A DNA stretch of 64,000 nucleotides, taken from Ruegeria sp. A3M17 (GTDB taxonomy: Bacteria > Pseudomonadota > Alphaproteobacteria > Rhodobacterales > Rhodobacteraceae). The notes below the pieces were generated by a model. That model was not told where the DNA came from, ran no database searches, and saw only the letters and a list, made by a program, of their open reading frames with translations. Position numbers and translations under genes: made by a program. The stretch covers positions 124,001-188,000 of the forward strand of contig NZ_QOCF01000028.1 in NCBI RefSeq assembly GCF_003318255.1. The letters run 5' to 3'. Positions 16,724 through 25,263 of this stretch are shown here, one piece after another. The first letter of the stretch is position 1, and each line of letters starts with the position of its first letter.

Positions 16724-17968
16724 TCAGTAGCTGTTGGCCACCGCGTCCGCCAGTTGCTGAACCGCGTCAGCCGAGGACATATCCGAGTTGAAATGTGCGG
16801 TCACAACATCCGTGATCGCACCTGACTGCGACCCGCGCAGCGCCATGCCATGGGCGTAAGACGGCAGCAGCGAACCACCTGCCGAAGTCGTGCCCATGTC
16901 TTCTGCCGAGATTTTCGCGCAGATATCAAAGGCATCCAGCGCCACGTCAGTTCGTGCAGGGATCGAACCCTTGTTCAGGTTGAACACTTCCTGGAAGTTC
17001 GGTGCGACGATCAGTTTGGCCAGCAGTTCCTGGCCGGCGCGGTTGTCGTCACCTTCCACTTCAAACATGGCAAAGCTGTCGACGTTGTACAGATAACCGT
17101 CGCCGGGGGTCGAGGCGCACAGGAAATCTTCTCCGGGTTTTTTACCAGCGGCCAAGAATTCACCTTTGGCCCAGTCACCCATGATCTGGAATGCGGCCTC
17201 GCCATTCATCACCATGGCGGTGGCCAGGTTCCAGTCGCGACCCGAGAAGTTCTCGTCAACATAACCACGCATGGTACGCATCTGGTCAAAGACCTGTACC
17301 ATTGTGTCCGACGTCAACGCTTCGGGGTCGAGATCAACCAGCGCTTTCTGGTAGAATTCTGGTCCACCAATACCCATGACAACCGCCTCAAACACGGTCG
17401 CGTCCTGCCAGGCCTGGCCACCGTGGGCCAGCGGGATCACACCAGCGGCCTGCAGTTTTTCGGCTGCTGCGTTGAACTCATCCCATGTGGTGGGCATTTC
17501 GATGTCGTTTGCCGCCAGAACATCAGCATTCGCCCAGATCCAGTCGATGCGGTGCACGTTCACGGGTGCAGCGCACCAAGTGCCTTCGCACATCATATGG
17601 CCCGCGATCGACGCAGGCAGGACATCCGCCCAGCCTTCGGCCTCGGCAACGTTCGAAATGTCGGCCAGAACGCCTTCTTCGTACCATTCCTGAATGGCAG
17701 GGCCTTTCAGCTGAACGGCGGTCGGCGCATTACCGGAGAGAACCCGGGCACGCAGCGCGGTCATTGCCGCATCACCGCCGCCTCCCGCGACGGGCATGTC
17801 GGTCCAGGTGCCGCCGTTCGAGGCGAATTCTTCCTGCAGAACGGCAACCGACTTGGCCTCGCCACCCGAGGTCCACCAGTGCAGTACTTCCGCCTGCGGC
17901 TCGGCCACAACGGACGATCCGGCCACAACGGCCAAAGTCGAAACAGTGGCAAATGCAAAACGCTTCAT
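16724..17968 (-). CDS. Sugar ABC transporter substrate-binding protein (GtsA-like, glucose/mannose type)
   Basis: 414 residues from ATG 17968 (GGGAGGAG upstream; an upstream in-frame extension is not needed). Signal peptide of about 22 residues, then EVLHWWTSGGEAKSVAVL and PVAGGGGDAAMTALRARV...NAPTAVQLKGPAIQEW, which I recognise from the pseudomonad GtsA glucose/mannose-binding proteins; VPVNVHR-type segment (APVNVHRIDWIW) is also shared. It captures sugar in the periplasm for the two permeases and ATPase downstream. Divergent from a two-component system, as in Pseudomonas where GltR/GtrS controls gts genes. Confidence 0.9.
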   Translation of the reverse strand: MKRFAFATVSTLAVVAGSSVVAEPQAEVLHWWTSGGEAKSVAVLQEEFASNGGTWTDMPVAGGGGDAAMTALRARVLSGNAPTAVQLKGPAIQEWYEEGVLADISNVAEAEGWADVLPASIAGHMMCEGTWCAAPVNVHRIDWIWANADVLAANDIEMPTTWDEFNAAAEKLQAAGVIPLAHGGQAWQDATVFEAVVMGIGGPEFYQKALVDLDPEALTSDTMVQVFDQMRTMRGYVDENFSGRDWNLATAMVMNGEAAFQIMGDWAKGEFLAAGKKPGEDFLCASTPGDGYLYNVDSFAMFEVEGDDNRAGQELLAKLIVAPNFQEVFNLNKGSIPARTDVALDAFDICAKISAEDMGTTSAGGSLLPSYAHGMALRGSQSGAITDVVTAHFNSDMSSADAVQQLADAVANSY

Positions 17969-18097
17969 TTCTTGTCTCCTCCCTGAGAACTCAGTGACTG
18001 CCAAAGCAGCGATGGCGCTATTACTGTGGTCTGATCGCCGTCTGACAAAGCAGAATTCACGCTAAAGCACAGAAACGGCCCAAATTTTCACCACTTC

Positions 18098-18143
18098 TGT
18101 TACAGCGTGTTACGTTGGCATTGAATCTGTTTCCATTCGTTAC
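18098..18143. promoter_or_regulatory. Phased direct repeats, probable response-regulator binding region
   Basis: TGTTAC occurs at 18098-18103 and 18108-18113, TGTTTC at 18128-18133 and CGTTAC at 18138-18143. All lie on one 10-bp register (only the 18118 position does not match). Tandem half-sites spaced 10 bp with four-base linkers are the standard layout of OmpR/PhoB-family targets. The array lies between the binding-protein gene (start 17968) and the regulator gene (start 18186). Confidence 0.65.
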
Positions 18144-18185
18144 AATGGACGATGACAGAGGGAAAAGATCGGGAGGAAAGACAGA

Positions 18186-18917
18186 GTGAGCATTCCGCGG
18201 CTTCTGGTGGTGGATGACGACCCTGAGATGCGGTCGATGATGACGCAGCTATTGCAGCAAAACAGCTTCATCGCCCTACCCGCCAGTTCCGAGCGGGAAA
18301 TCCGGGCGCACCTGTCCAATGGCCGGATCGATCTGATTTTGTTGGACGTCATGCTGGGGGACGAGAACGGGATTGATATCTGCGCCCGGTTGCGGCGCGA
18401 ACAAGACGTCCCGATCATTCTGGTCTCTGCCCTGTCTGCCGACCATCAGCGCATGGCAGGGTACGAAGTTGGGGCAGACGACTACATCGCCAAACCCTTC
18501 AACCCTCAGCTGATGCTGGCCCGTATAAGGGCAGTGATGCAGCGCGCTCGGCGGTCGTCTTCGCTGGCGTATCGCCGCAGAACCCGCACGTTCCGCTTTG
18601 ACGGCTGGGTCTTTGACGGAAAGCGTGATGATTTGCATTCGCCAGAAGGCTATTTGGTCGCGTTGTCACAGCGGGAAACCGCCCTGCTCAAGGTCTTGCT
18701 GGCCAATCCACATATTCCGCTGACGCGCGATGAAATAGTGACGGCGCTGGATGTCACGGGGGACAGCGACAAGTCCGAAGCACAGGGCCGCGCCATCGAC
18801 ATGCTGGTCGGTCGCCTGCGGTCCAAGATCGAGACCAACCCGAAAGATCCACAAATGCTGCGCACGGAACGCGGGGTCGGGTATATCTTTGCCGCCGACA
18901 TTTCGGTCGAAGAATGA
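18186..18917 (+). CDS. OmpR-family response regulator (GltR-like)
   Basis: 243 residues from GTG 18186 (GGGAGGAAAG upstream). Receiver domain with acidic pocket VVDDDPE, phosphoacceptor Asp54 (LLDVMLGDENG) and Lys103 (IAKPF). A winged-helix effector domain follows, with LSQRETALLKVLL and RAIDMLVGRLRSKIE...TERGVGYIF. It overlaps the kinase gene by four bases. From position beside a GtsA-like operon it probably activates or represses sugar uptake in response to the kinase. Confidence 0.94.
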   Translation: MSIPRLLVVDDDPEMRSMMTQLLQQNSFIALPASSEREIRAHLSNGRIDLILLDVMLGDENGIDICARLRREQDVPIILVSALSADHQRMAGYEVGADDYIAKPFNPQLMLARIRAVMQRARRSSSLAYRRRTRTFRFDGWVFDGKRDDLHSPEGYLVALSQRETALLKVLLANPHIPLTRDEIVTALDVTGDSDKSEAQGRAIDMLVGRLRSKIETNPKDPQMLRTERGVGYIFAADISVEE

Positions 18918-20356
18918 CACTGCGCCTGCGCAATCTGGGGTGGCTTTGGACCCTTTCAGCCTTTGCCACCGGTTTGCTGTCTGCAGGGTTATGGTTCGCT
19001 TCGGCGCGCGCCTGGAACGACTACCTGCTGCAATCTTTTGTGGCGGGGTTCACCGTCTACGAAGAGTTGCGAACAGGCATGGCCCCCTCCGAGGGGTTGT
19101 CGATAACGCCCTTGCCGCCCCAGGATACCGCCCTTGCCGAAAATGGTGAGTTTCAGCGGTTGCCCGGGTTTTCCAACCGCCGCTTCGTCACCAACCTTTC
19201 GATCCTGACCGACAGTTCCTCACCGCTAAGCGGGCGTGAATTAACCGTGGCGATCCTGTCCGACCGGTTGGTTTATCCGGTTTCGGACATTGTGTCAGGC
19301 AGTGATCAGACTGGGCCTGAAAAGATGGGAAACCTGACCCGGTTGCTGGCGACATATTGCAGCGAACCAATCCTGATTGCGAAATTTGGACGCGAGGCCT
19401 GGCATCAGGTCGACGGGACCCCGATCTGGGGCTGTCAGGCGGCCCCAATGGATTTACGTCTGCCCGCAATTCTTATGGGGATCGTCGCAATGGCGGTCAT
19501 CTTGTCCGCAGTCAGTAACGTCTCGGATACCTTCACCCGGTTTGCCCGCGCGTTGCGCGAACGGCAGCGCCTTGGTGGGCCGGAAAGCTATGAAGCAGAT
19601 GGCCCAGATGAACTGCGCGATATCGTCTCGGCGGTGAACGCCCATCTTGAGGCCGAGCGCGCGCAGCTTGAAAAGCGGGCGACTGTCCTGTCCGGTGTCA
19701 GCCACGATCTGGGTACCCCTGCGACCCGCGTGCGCCTGCGTGCCGCCCTGATCCCTGACGATGAACTACGCGAAAAGCTCGAGGCGGATGTGGATCAGAT
19801 GACGGGCATGATCGAAAGTGTCCTGACCTATACGCGATCCGAACTGGATGTTGAGGAACCGCGCCAGATTTCTCTGACCTCTTTGGTCGAGGCTCTGGTC
19901 GCCGATTATCAGGATATGGACCTGCCCGTGACACTAAAAAAGACCGACCCCGTCGCGGTCGATGGGGTTACATCAGTTTTCATGTCCCGGCGCGGACACG
20001 GGCAGCTGACCGAAACACGCCGCGTTCTGGTCATGGCGCGACCCATATCGCTTAGGCGTGCGCTTACCAATTTGATCGACAACGCGTTGAAATATGGTCG
20101 ACACGCCGAAGTACAGTTGGCGACCGATGCGATCACCGCGACGATCACGGTCGAAGATAAGGGCACCGATCTGTCCGTGGAGGACATCGAAAACCTGATG
20201 GCCCCATTTCGTCGTGGGTCCAACACCGGATCTTCTGACGGCTATGGTTTGGGCCTGACAATTGCCGCCACCGTGGCCGAACAGCATGGCGGAGAAATGC
20301 GCTTTGAAGCTGGCGACTGCGGCCTGCGCGCCTGCCTGCAAATCGCCCGGCAGTAA
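18914..20356 (+). CDS. Sensor histidine kinase (GtrS-like position)
   Basis: 480 residues. TM1 about 10-31, a periplasmic sensor of some 150 residues, TM2 about 183-203, a HAMP-like linker, HisKA with phosphoacceptor His264 (GVSHDLGTPATRVRLRAAL), and a HATPase domain with N box NLIDNALKYG, G1 region VEDKGTDLS (degenerate) and G2 GYGLGLTIAATVAEQHGG. It phosphorylates the regulator encoded just upstream. The sensed ligand is not evident; pseudomonad GtrS responds to glucose-derived acids. Its stop is five bases from the fliP end. Confidence 0.92.
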   Translation: MTLRLRNLGWLWTLSAFATGLLSAGLWFASARAWNDYLLQSFVAGFTVYEELRTGMAPSEGLSITPLPPQDTALAENGEFQRLPGFSNRRFVTNLSILTDSSSPLSGRELTVAILSDRLVYPVSDIVSGSDQTGPEKMGNLTRLLATYCSEPILIAKFGREAWHQVDGTPIWGCQAAPMDLRLPAILMGIVAMAVILSAVSNVSDTFTRFARALRERQRLGGPESYEADGPDELRDIVSAVNAHLEAERAQLEKRATVLSGVSHDLGTPATRVRLRAALIPDDELREKLEADVDQMTGMIESVLTYTRSELDVEEPRQISLTSLVEALVADYQDMDLPVTLKKTDPVAVDGVTSVFMSRRGHGQLTETRRVLVMARPISLRRALTNLIDNALKYGRHAEVQLATDAITATITVEDKGTDLSVEDIENLMAPFRRGSNTGSSDGYGLGLTIAATVAEQHGGEMRFEAGDCGLRACLQIARQ

Positions 20357-20361
20357 AAAAA

Positions 20362-21092
20362 CTAGGTGGTATAGCTGCGCACAAGAGCGCTGGCGATCAG
20401 TGACCACCCATCGGCGATGACGAAAAACGCCAGTTTGAACGGCAAGGACACTGTGGCAGGCGGAACCATCATCATGCCCATCGACATCAGCACCGCTGCA
20501 ACTACAAGGTCGATGATCAGAAATGGCAGAAAGACCAGAAACCCGATCTGAAAAGCGCGCGCAATTTCGGAAGCATGAAGGACGGCATCAGGATGGACAG
20601 CGGCGCTTCGGGCGACAGCGTTGTGGCATCACCACCGGGGCGCAGGGCGGCCATGGCGTGAAACGTATCAGGGTCCAATCGCGCAGCCATGAAACCGCGA
20701 AACGGCTGTAATGCACGCTCTAATGCAGGCTCGGCCTCCATCGTTTCATCGACCAACGGCCGAATTCCTGTTGTCCAGGCTTCGGAAAAGACCGGCTCCA
20801 TGATGAAGTAAGTCAGAAACAGCGCCAGACTGACAATCAGCATATTGGGAGGAGATTGCTGCAACCCGATACCCTGGCGCAGGATCGCCAAGACAGTGAT
20901 CAGAAACGGAAAACAGGTGATCATGATCGCCAACCCCGGAGCCAGGCTGAGCACGGTGATCAACAGGATCAACTGAATCGTTCGCGCAGAAATTGAACCG
21001 TCCTCGCCCAGCGAAACAGACAACTCCTGCGCCATGGCCAGAGACGGGGTCAGCACCGCAAACGCGACCGCCAGAATAAGAAATCGGCGCAT
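20362..21092 (-). pseudogene. fliP: Flagellar export protein FliP, one-base frameshift
   Basis: The first frame reads as normal FliP: signal peptide, then RTIQLILLITVLSLAPGLAI, a FPFLITVLAILRQGIG helix, LFLTYFIMEPVF and [11 protein letters not shown]. At about 20569-20573 one T is missing from the expected CTTTCC, so the frame closes at 20517. Inserting one base restores [21 protein letters not shown], then the last helices ([28 protein letters not shown]) to TAG at 20362-20364, for about 243 residues, the family norm. FliP forms the core of the flagellar export gate, so if real the lesion should abolish flagella. An assembly or read error is the alternative. It overlaps the fliN stop by one base. 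Confidence 0.85.
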
Positions 21093-21379
21093 CAGCCGAT
21101 CCCGTTTTGCAGGTCCGCGATTTCGGTCAGACGCACAGCCAGTTGACCGGCCTGCTCGCCCTCCATCTCCTCTAGCAGACCGCGTGCGACAAGCTGGTCG
21201 CCGACATACAGGTCAACCGGATCCTCGATGCGTTTGTCCAGCATCAGCACGGCGTTTTCCCCCATGTTCAGCAGATCCCGGATCAAAGGGCGCGCCCGGC
21301 CAACCGATACGGAGACTTCAATCGGAACGGCCTCGAACGGGTTGGGCTTCTCGGATTTCGGGGTTTGCGGATCACTCAT
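21092..21379 (-). CDS. fliN: Flagellar motor switch protein FliN
   Basis: 95 residues forming a single SpoA/FliN C-terminal domain: IEVSVSVGRARPLIRDLLNMG, then VLMLDKRIEDPVDLYVGDQLVARG. It assembles the C-ring at the base of the motor and controls rotation direction. It overlaps the upstream fliH-like gene by eight bases and the downstream fliP by one, so the leftward genes form one coupled operon. Confidence 0.93.
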   Translation of the reverse strand: MSDPQTPKSEKPNPFEAVPIEVSVSVGRARPLIRDLLNMGENAVLMLDKRIEDPVDLYVGDQLVARGLLEEMEGEQAGQLAVRLTEIADLQNGIG

Positions 21380-21971
21380 TGGTCACTGCCTCTTTTGCCT
21401 GAAAAACATACGCCTGAAAGGCCTGATCGACCGCAGCAAGCAAGCCGCTGCAATCCACTTCGCGCTGGGAAATCCCGACCTTGAGCCGCGCTTGCCCTGC
21501 CTCAAGCGACGGGTCTTCGATCACCTGCACAGGCGATGACAGATCGACTGGGATCAGGTCACCCACCTCGTTCACACGACCTGAGGGTACGAAGATTTGC
21601 ATGGGCTGTCCGATCTGCCCGCGCGCCATGTCGGTGAGCTGCTCGACAAGCCGAACGGCAAACCCACTGCCCAGCATTTCGGGCAAAACCAGCTGTGTCA
21701 GGCTCTGAAACATTGGTTCCAGCGACAGGGCCATCCGGTTAACCGCCTCATGGTAGGTAAAAGACATATCTTCGAGAGATTTGGCCAATTCGGCCGAAAC
21801 CTGCCCCCGGCTAAGCTCCTGCGCCTGGACCGCGTCTTCCCAGCCAGCGCTATAGCCTTGCTCGAACGAGGCCAGCCTTTGTTCCTCTAACGCGTCCTCA
21901 TCCAGTACGTGCAGCGGTCCGCCGCCGGCCTGTAAAGTGAAATCCTCAAGAAGATGGGCAATCGACATCAC
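21372..21971 (-). CDS. FliH-like flagellar export accessory protein
   Basis: 199 residues with an N-terminal helical part rich in Glu/Gln (EEQRLASFEQGYSAGWEDAV, the FxxGYxxG pattern of FliH) and a C-terminal domain (QIFVPSGRVNEVGDLIP...). FliH holds the export ATPase FliI at the C-ring. The sequence is divergent, so the name rests partly on its place between fliF and fliN. Overlaps fliF by four bases and fliN by eight. Confidence 0.7.
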   Translation of the reverse strand: MMSIAHLLEDFTLQAGGGPLHVLDEDALEEQRLASFEQGYSAGWEDAVQAQELSRGQVSAELAKSLEDMSFTYHEAVNRMALSLEPMFQSLTQLVLPEMLGSGFAVRLVEQLTDMARGQIGQPMQIFVPSGRVNEVGDLIPVDLSSPVQVIEDPSLEAGQARLKVGISQREVDCSGLLAAVDQAFQAYVFQAKEAVTNE

Positions 21972-23563
21972 ACACGCTCCTCACCTTCTTCCAGCCAGCT
22001 GCGCAGAATTTCGACCGTTTCTTCCTGCTTGTCGCCGATCATCGCCCTGAGCCGATCCACCGGGTCCGCCCCGGCATCGGTCGCAAGCGCCGGAACGTTC
22101 TCTGTGGGCACCTGCCCCGGCAAGGTGGTGAATTGCCCGCCCTCTTCCGTCGCAATTTCGCCGGTCAGGTATGCGTTAGGTTCCTGAGCCGTACCTGCGG
22201 GCAACAGCGCCGGAGCAGTTGCCGGTTGAGTCAGTATGGGGCGGATGACAAACACCCCAAGTACCAGAGAAACCAGCGCCAACACGGCCATCTGAATCAG
22301 CGACATCGCGTCGAAATGCACCTTCTGCCACAGTGAGGCGCTTGCGAGACTGCCCTGTGGTTCGACCGCCGGCAGATCCAGCGATTTCCGCGTAATAACG
22401 TCGCCCCGCTCGGCATCGTAGCCCACTGCCGAGGCCACAAGCTCTTGCAGTGCATCCATCTCGGTCTGCGGCATCGGCGTGAATGTTTCACTGCCGTTTG
22501 CGTCCACGGATCGCGTTCCGTTTACCAGAACAGCCACCGTCAGTCGCTTGATCGCGCCGGGACCGTTGTGAACCTCAAGCTCGGTTTCGGAAACCTCGTA
22601 GTTGACCCGCTCTCGGGTCTGGGTTGCGTTCGAATTGGATTCGTCTCCGCCCGCGCCATCGCCATCGGGCAGGTTTGACGCAACCGTCACATCCCCGGAT
22701 TGGTTGCGGGCACTGTCCGAACGCTCTTCGACATCGGTGCTGATTGCCACGCGGCCATTGGGATCGAAACGCCGTTCGCGGATTGATTCTGTCTTGGTAA
22801 CCGTATCGACACTCACCTCGACGACAGCATTTCCAGCTCCGACTCTGGCCTCGACCAGACGCAGAACCCGCTCGCGCAGCTGGCGCGATTTATCGCCAGC
22901 GGTATCTGCGGACACCGGGTTGTCCTGTGCCCCGATCACTGCGCCATTCGAATCGATGACGGTGACGTTCTCGGGCGCCAATCCGCTGACTGCGGACGAC
23001 ACCAGGAAACGGATCGCCTTTGCCTGATCCGACGTGATGTCCGTGCCCGACGCGACCAGATAGACCGACGCGGTTGGTGCAACACTGCGCTGGAACGGAT
23101 TGGCTGATCCATTGGCAATATGCACTCGCGCCTGGCTGATATGGGGGCTGCCGACGATGGTTCTGGCCAACTCTCCTTCTTTGGCGCGCCAATAGGCGGC
23201 GTCGAACATCTGCGACGTTGTGCCAAACCCGCTGAGTGAATCCAGCAGCTCGTAGCCCTGGTTTCCGGTTGCCGGCAGACCTTCGCTGGCCAGCGTCAAG
23301 CGCAGCTCATCCCGTTGTGATCCCGGCACATAGATGGAGCCGCCGCGAATCTCATACTGCACACCACGCTGATCCAATGAACGGACGATATCCCCCGCAG
23401 CGCCGCTTTCTAATCCGGCGTAAAGCAGGGTCATCGACGGCGTTGTCACCAGACGCGACATCGCAAGGATCCCCAGGAACACCAGCACGACAGCACCCGC
23501 GACAATGATTTGTTTACGCCTGTCCAAACTTGCCCAGACAGTTCCGATCTGCTGCACGATCAC
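21968..23563 (-). CDS. fliF: Flagellar MS-ring protein FliF
   Basis: 531 residues. An N-terminal membrane helix (IIVAGAVVLVFLGILAMSRLV) is followed by the YscJ/FliF ring-building domains (LLYAGLESGAAGDIVRSLD...GQYELL-type segment NQGYELLDSLSGFGTTS; ARVHIANG), a long Ser/Asn-rich central loop, a second membrane helix (MAVLALVSLVLGVFVI) and a C-terminal FliG-binding tail (DPVDRLRAMIGDKQEETVEILRSWLEEGE). It builds the MS ring. The listed start is GTG; a GTG two codons later has the better-spaced GGAGG. Confidence 0.95.
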   Translation of the reverse strand: MIVQQIGTVWASLDRRKQIIVAGAVVLVFLGILAMSRLVTTPSMTLLYAGLESGAAGDIVRSLDQRGVQYEIRGGSIYVPGSQRDELRLTLASEGLPATGNQGYELLDSLSGFGTTSQMFDAAYWRAKEGELARTIVGSPHISQARVHIANGSANPFQRSVAPTASVYLVASGTDITSDQAKAIRFLVSSAVSGLAPENVTVIDSNGAVIGAQDNPVSADTAGDKSRQLRERVLRLVEARVGAGNAVVEVSVDTVTKTESIRERRFDPNGRVAISTDVEERSDSARNQSGDVTVASNLPDGDGAGGDESNSNATQTRERVNYEVSETELEVHNGPGAIKRLTVAVLVNGTRSVDANGSETFTPMPQTEMDALQELVASAVGYDAERGDVITRKSLDLPAVEPQGSLASASLWQKVHFDAMSLIQMAVLALVSLVLGVFVIRPILTQPATAPALLPAGTAQEPNAYLTGEIATEEGGQFTTLPGQVPTENVPALATDAGADPVDRLRAMIGDKQEETVEILRSWLEEGEERV

Positions 23564-23615
23564 CTCCGACTCGCCGACATTCTGTGCGACGCATCCCTTG
23601 TTTGGACGATTGCCC

Positions 23616-23630
23616 TTAACAATCGGTTAG
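23616..23630. promoter_or_regulatory. CtrA-like site between fliF and fliL
   Basis: TTAA-N7-TTAG at 23616-23630 matches the CtrA consensus TTAA-N7-TTAA at seven of eight positions. It sits in the 113-bp divergent region between the two flagellar operons. CtrA is the known activator of flagellar genes in many Rhodobacterales. An overlapping inverted repeat CGATTG-N7-CAATCG (23607-23625) is also present. Confidence 0.4.
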
Positions 23631-23676
23631 TCCCTGTCGGGTTATGACGATTGCAGATTGTAGGAATGAGGACGTC

Positions 23677-24174
23677 ATGACCGACGCGACTGCAGAACAG
23701 GCAGAAGTCCCAGAAAAATCTGGGAAAAAGGGAATGATATTAGGCGCGATTCTGGCGATAGCCGGTGCTGCGGGCGGGTATTTCCTGACCACCTCAGGCT
23801 TGTTGTCGGTGGGCGGAATACCCGTCGTGCAAAACGCCGAAGAAACAGAGAAAAGCAAGCCTGCCAATGCTCTGCCAAAGGTTGGATTCGTTGACCTTGC
23901 CCCAGTCGTCGTCTCGGTAAACACCAGCGATTCGCGACATCTGAAGTTTCATGCCCAGCTCGAGGTGAATGCGCCGTACATGGCGGATGTGGAAAAGATG
24001 AAACCGCGAATCATGGACGTTCTGAACGGATATCTGCGCGCGATCGAGGTATCGGATCTTGAGGATTCGCTCGCGCTCATGCGCATCCGCGGACACCTGA
24101 TGCGGCGTATCGAAATCGTCGTCGGTGAAGGCCGTGTGCGCGACGTTCTCGTCATGGAATTCGTACTGAACTAG
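23677..24174 (+). CDS. fliL: Flagellar basal body-associated protein FliL
   Basis: 165 residues from ATG 23677 (GAGGA upstream). A short charged N-terminus, one membrane helix (MILGAILAIAGAAGGYFL) and a periplasmic domain with VVVSVNTSDSRHLKFHAQLEV and a C-terminal VVGEGRVRDVLVMEFVLN are typical of FliL. It surrounds the stator units and affects torque. First gene of the rightward operon that leads to motA. Confidence 0.92.
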   Translation: MTDATAEQAEVPEKSGKKGMILGAILAIAGAAGGYFLTTSGLLSVGGIPVVQNAEETEKSKPANALPKVGFVDLAPVVVSVNTSDSRHLKFHAQLEVNAPYMADVEKMKPRIMDVLNGYLRAIEVSDLEDSLALMRIRGHLMRRIEIVVGEGRVRDVLVMEFVLN

Positions 24175-24183
24175 GAGGCGAAG

Positions 24184-24645
24184 TTGGAGCTGATTGCAGA
24201 TATTTTGCTGGTGGCAGGTGCCTTGGGTGCGGGTCTTTATTGTTTCGTCCTGTCCCGGCGGTTGAAACGCTTTACCGACCTTGAAAGAGGCGTCGGTGGT
24301 GCCGTGAGCGTGCTGTCATCGCAAGCGGAAGAGTTGAAACGGTCGCTGGATTCAGCGCGCGACGCCTCGGATCAATCTGGCGTCGCGCTGAAGAAATTGA
24401 CCGAGCGCGCCGAAACAGTGGCGCAGCGGCTTGAGCTGATGATGGCCTCGATGCATGACGTAGTGCCGGACGATGAAGAGGTGACCGAGACCCCTACACC
24501 AGAGCCTGAGCCGGTTGCTTCCGAAGAACGGTCCCAAGCCACCTCAGTGCCCGTCATTGAAGAAGACGCGCCAGCCGAGACGCAGGTCAAACGTCCGGGT
24601 GGGTTGATGTTCCTGCGCCACAGCCGCAGCGAGGCCACGACATGA
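24184..24645 (+). CDS. Membrane-anchored coiled-coil protein of the flagellar locus (DUF6468-like)
   Basis: 153 residues from TTG 24184, preceded by a strong AGGAGG. One N-terminal membrane helix (IADILLVAGALGAGLYCFVLS), then RRLKRFTDLERG and a helical coiled coil to about residue 95, then an acidic Pro/Glu-rich tail. The layout matches proteins of unknown function found between fliL and motE/motA in alphaproteobacteria; the DUF6468 name is from memory. It overlaps the next gene by four bases. Confidence 0.75.
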   Translation: MELIADILLVAGALGAGLYCFVLSRRLKRFTDLERGVGGAVSVLSSQAEELKRSLDSARDASDQSGVALKKLTERAETVAQRLELMMASMHDVVPDDEEVTETPTPEPEPVASEERSQATSVPVIEEDAPAETQVKRPGGLMFLRHSRSEATT

Positions 24646-25217
24646 GGCGGAAGCGGGTGGAAAACCGCCCCAAGGGCGGCGTTCTTGCAGTGATCGCGAT
24701 GCTTATGATCGGTTCCGCCGCGATCAGAATAGGATTGGAGGCCGGCCCCGCGCTGGCTAAAGGATCCGATCCCGCCCCATCGCTGGCGAGGAACAGCCAA
24801 CCCAAACAGCCCGGTGCGCAAGAATTGTTGACTGAATTGCTACGCCGCGAAGACGCGCTCAAGAAACGAGAGGCCGCTTTGGAAGACAAGGAAAAGGCGC
24901 TGGATATCGCGGATCAGGCGATTGAAACGCGCTTGGCTGCCTTGCAGGAGGCAGAAGAGTCGCTGCGACAAACACTGGCCTTCGCCGAAAAAGCCGCCGA
25001 GACCGATCTGACGCGCCTGACGGATGTGTATCAGAGTATGAAGCCCAAGGACGCAGCCGCCCTGTTCGAAACCATGGATCCCGGCTTTGCGGCTGGCTTT
25101 CTGTCGCGGATGCCGCCTGACGCAGCAGCAGGTGTTCTGGCCGGTCTCAGCCCCGAATCCGCCTATACGATCAGTGTGATCATGGCCGGTCGCAATGCTG
25201 CGGCTCCGCAGGAGTAG
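24642..25217 (+). CDS. MotE-like flagellar motor chaperone (MgtE N-terminal-type domain)
   Basis: 191 residues: a membrane or signal helix (VLAVIAMLMIGSAAIRIGL), a long heptad-type coiled coil (about 60-125, LLRREDALKKREAALEDKE), then a MgtE_N-like domain (YQSMKPKDAAALFETMDPGFAAGFLSRMPPDAAAGVLAGL). This is the architecture of MotE, which stabilises MotC in rhizobia. Its place just before motA supports a motor role. Confidence 0.82.
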   Translation: MRRKRVENRPKGGVLAVIAMLMIGSAAIRIGLEAGPALAKGSDPAPSLARNSQPKQPGAQELLTELLRREDALKKREAALEDKEKALDIADQAIETRLAALQEAEESLRQTLAFAEKAAETDLTRLTDVYQSMKPKDAAALFETMDPGFAAGFLSRMPPDAAAGVLAGLSPESAYTISVIMAGRNAAAPQE

Positions 25218-25263
25218 CGCACATGTTTTTTACCCCCGCATCTGACATTGCAGGAGACCGCCC

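Noticed and set aside
16850-17986. A 378-residue plus-strand open frame over the sugar-binding protein gene.
   Set aside because: Antisense shadow of a clear GtsA-like gene with a good ribosome binding site.
20569-20574. Programmed frameshifting in fliP.
   Set aside because: No slippery heptamer or downstream stem is visible at the junction; deletion or sequencing error is simpler.
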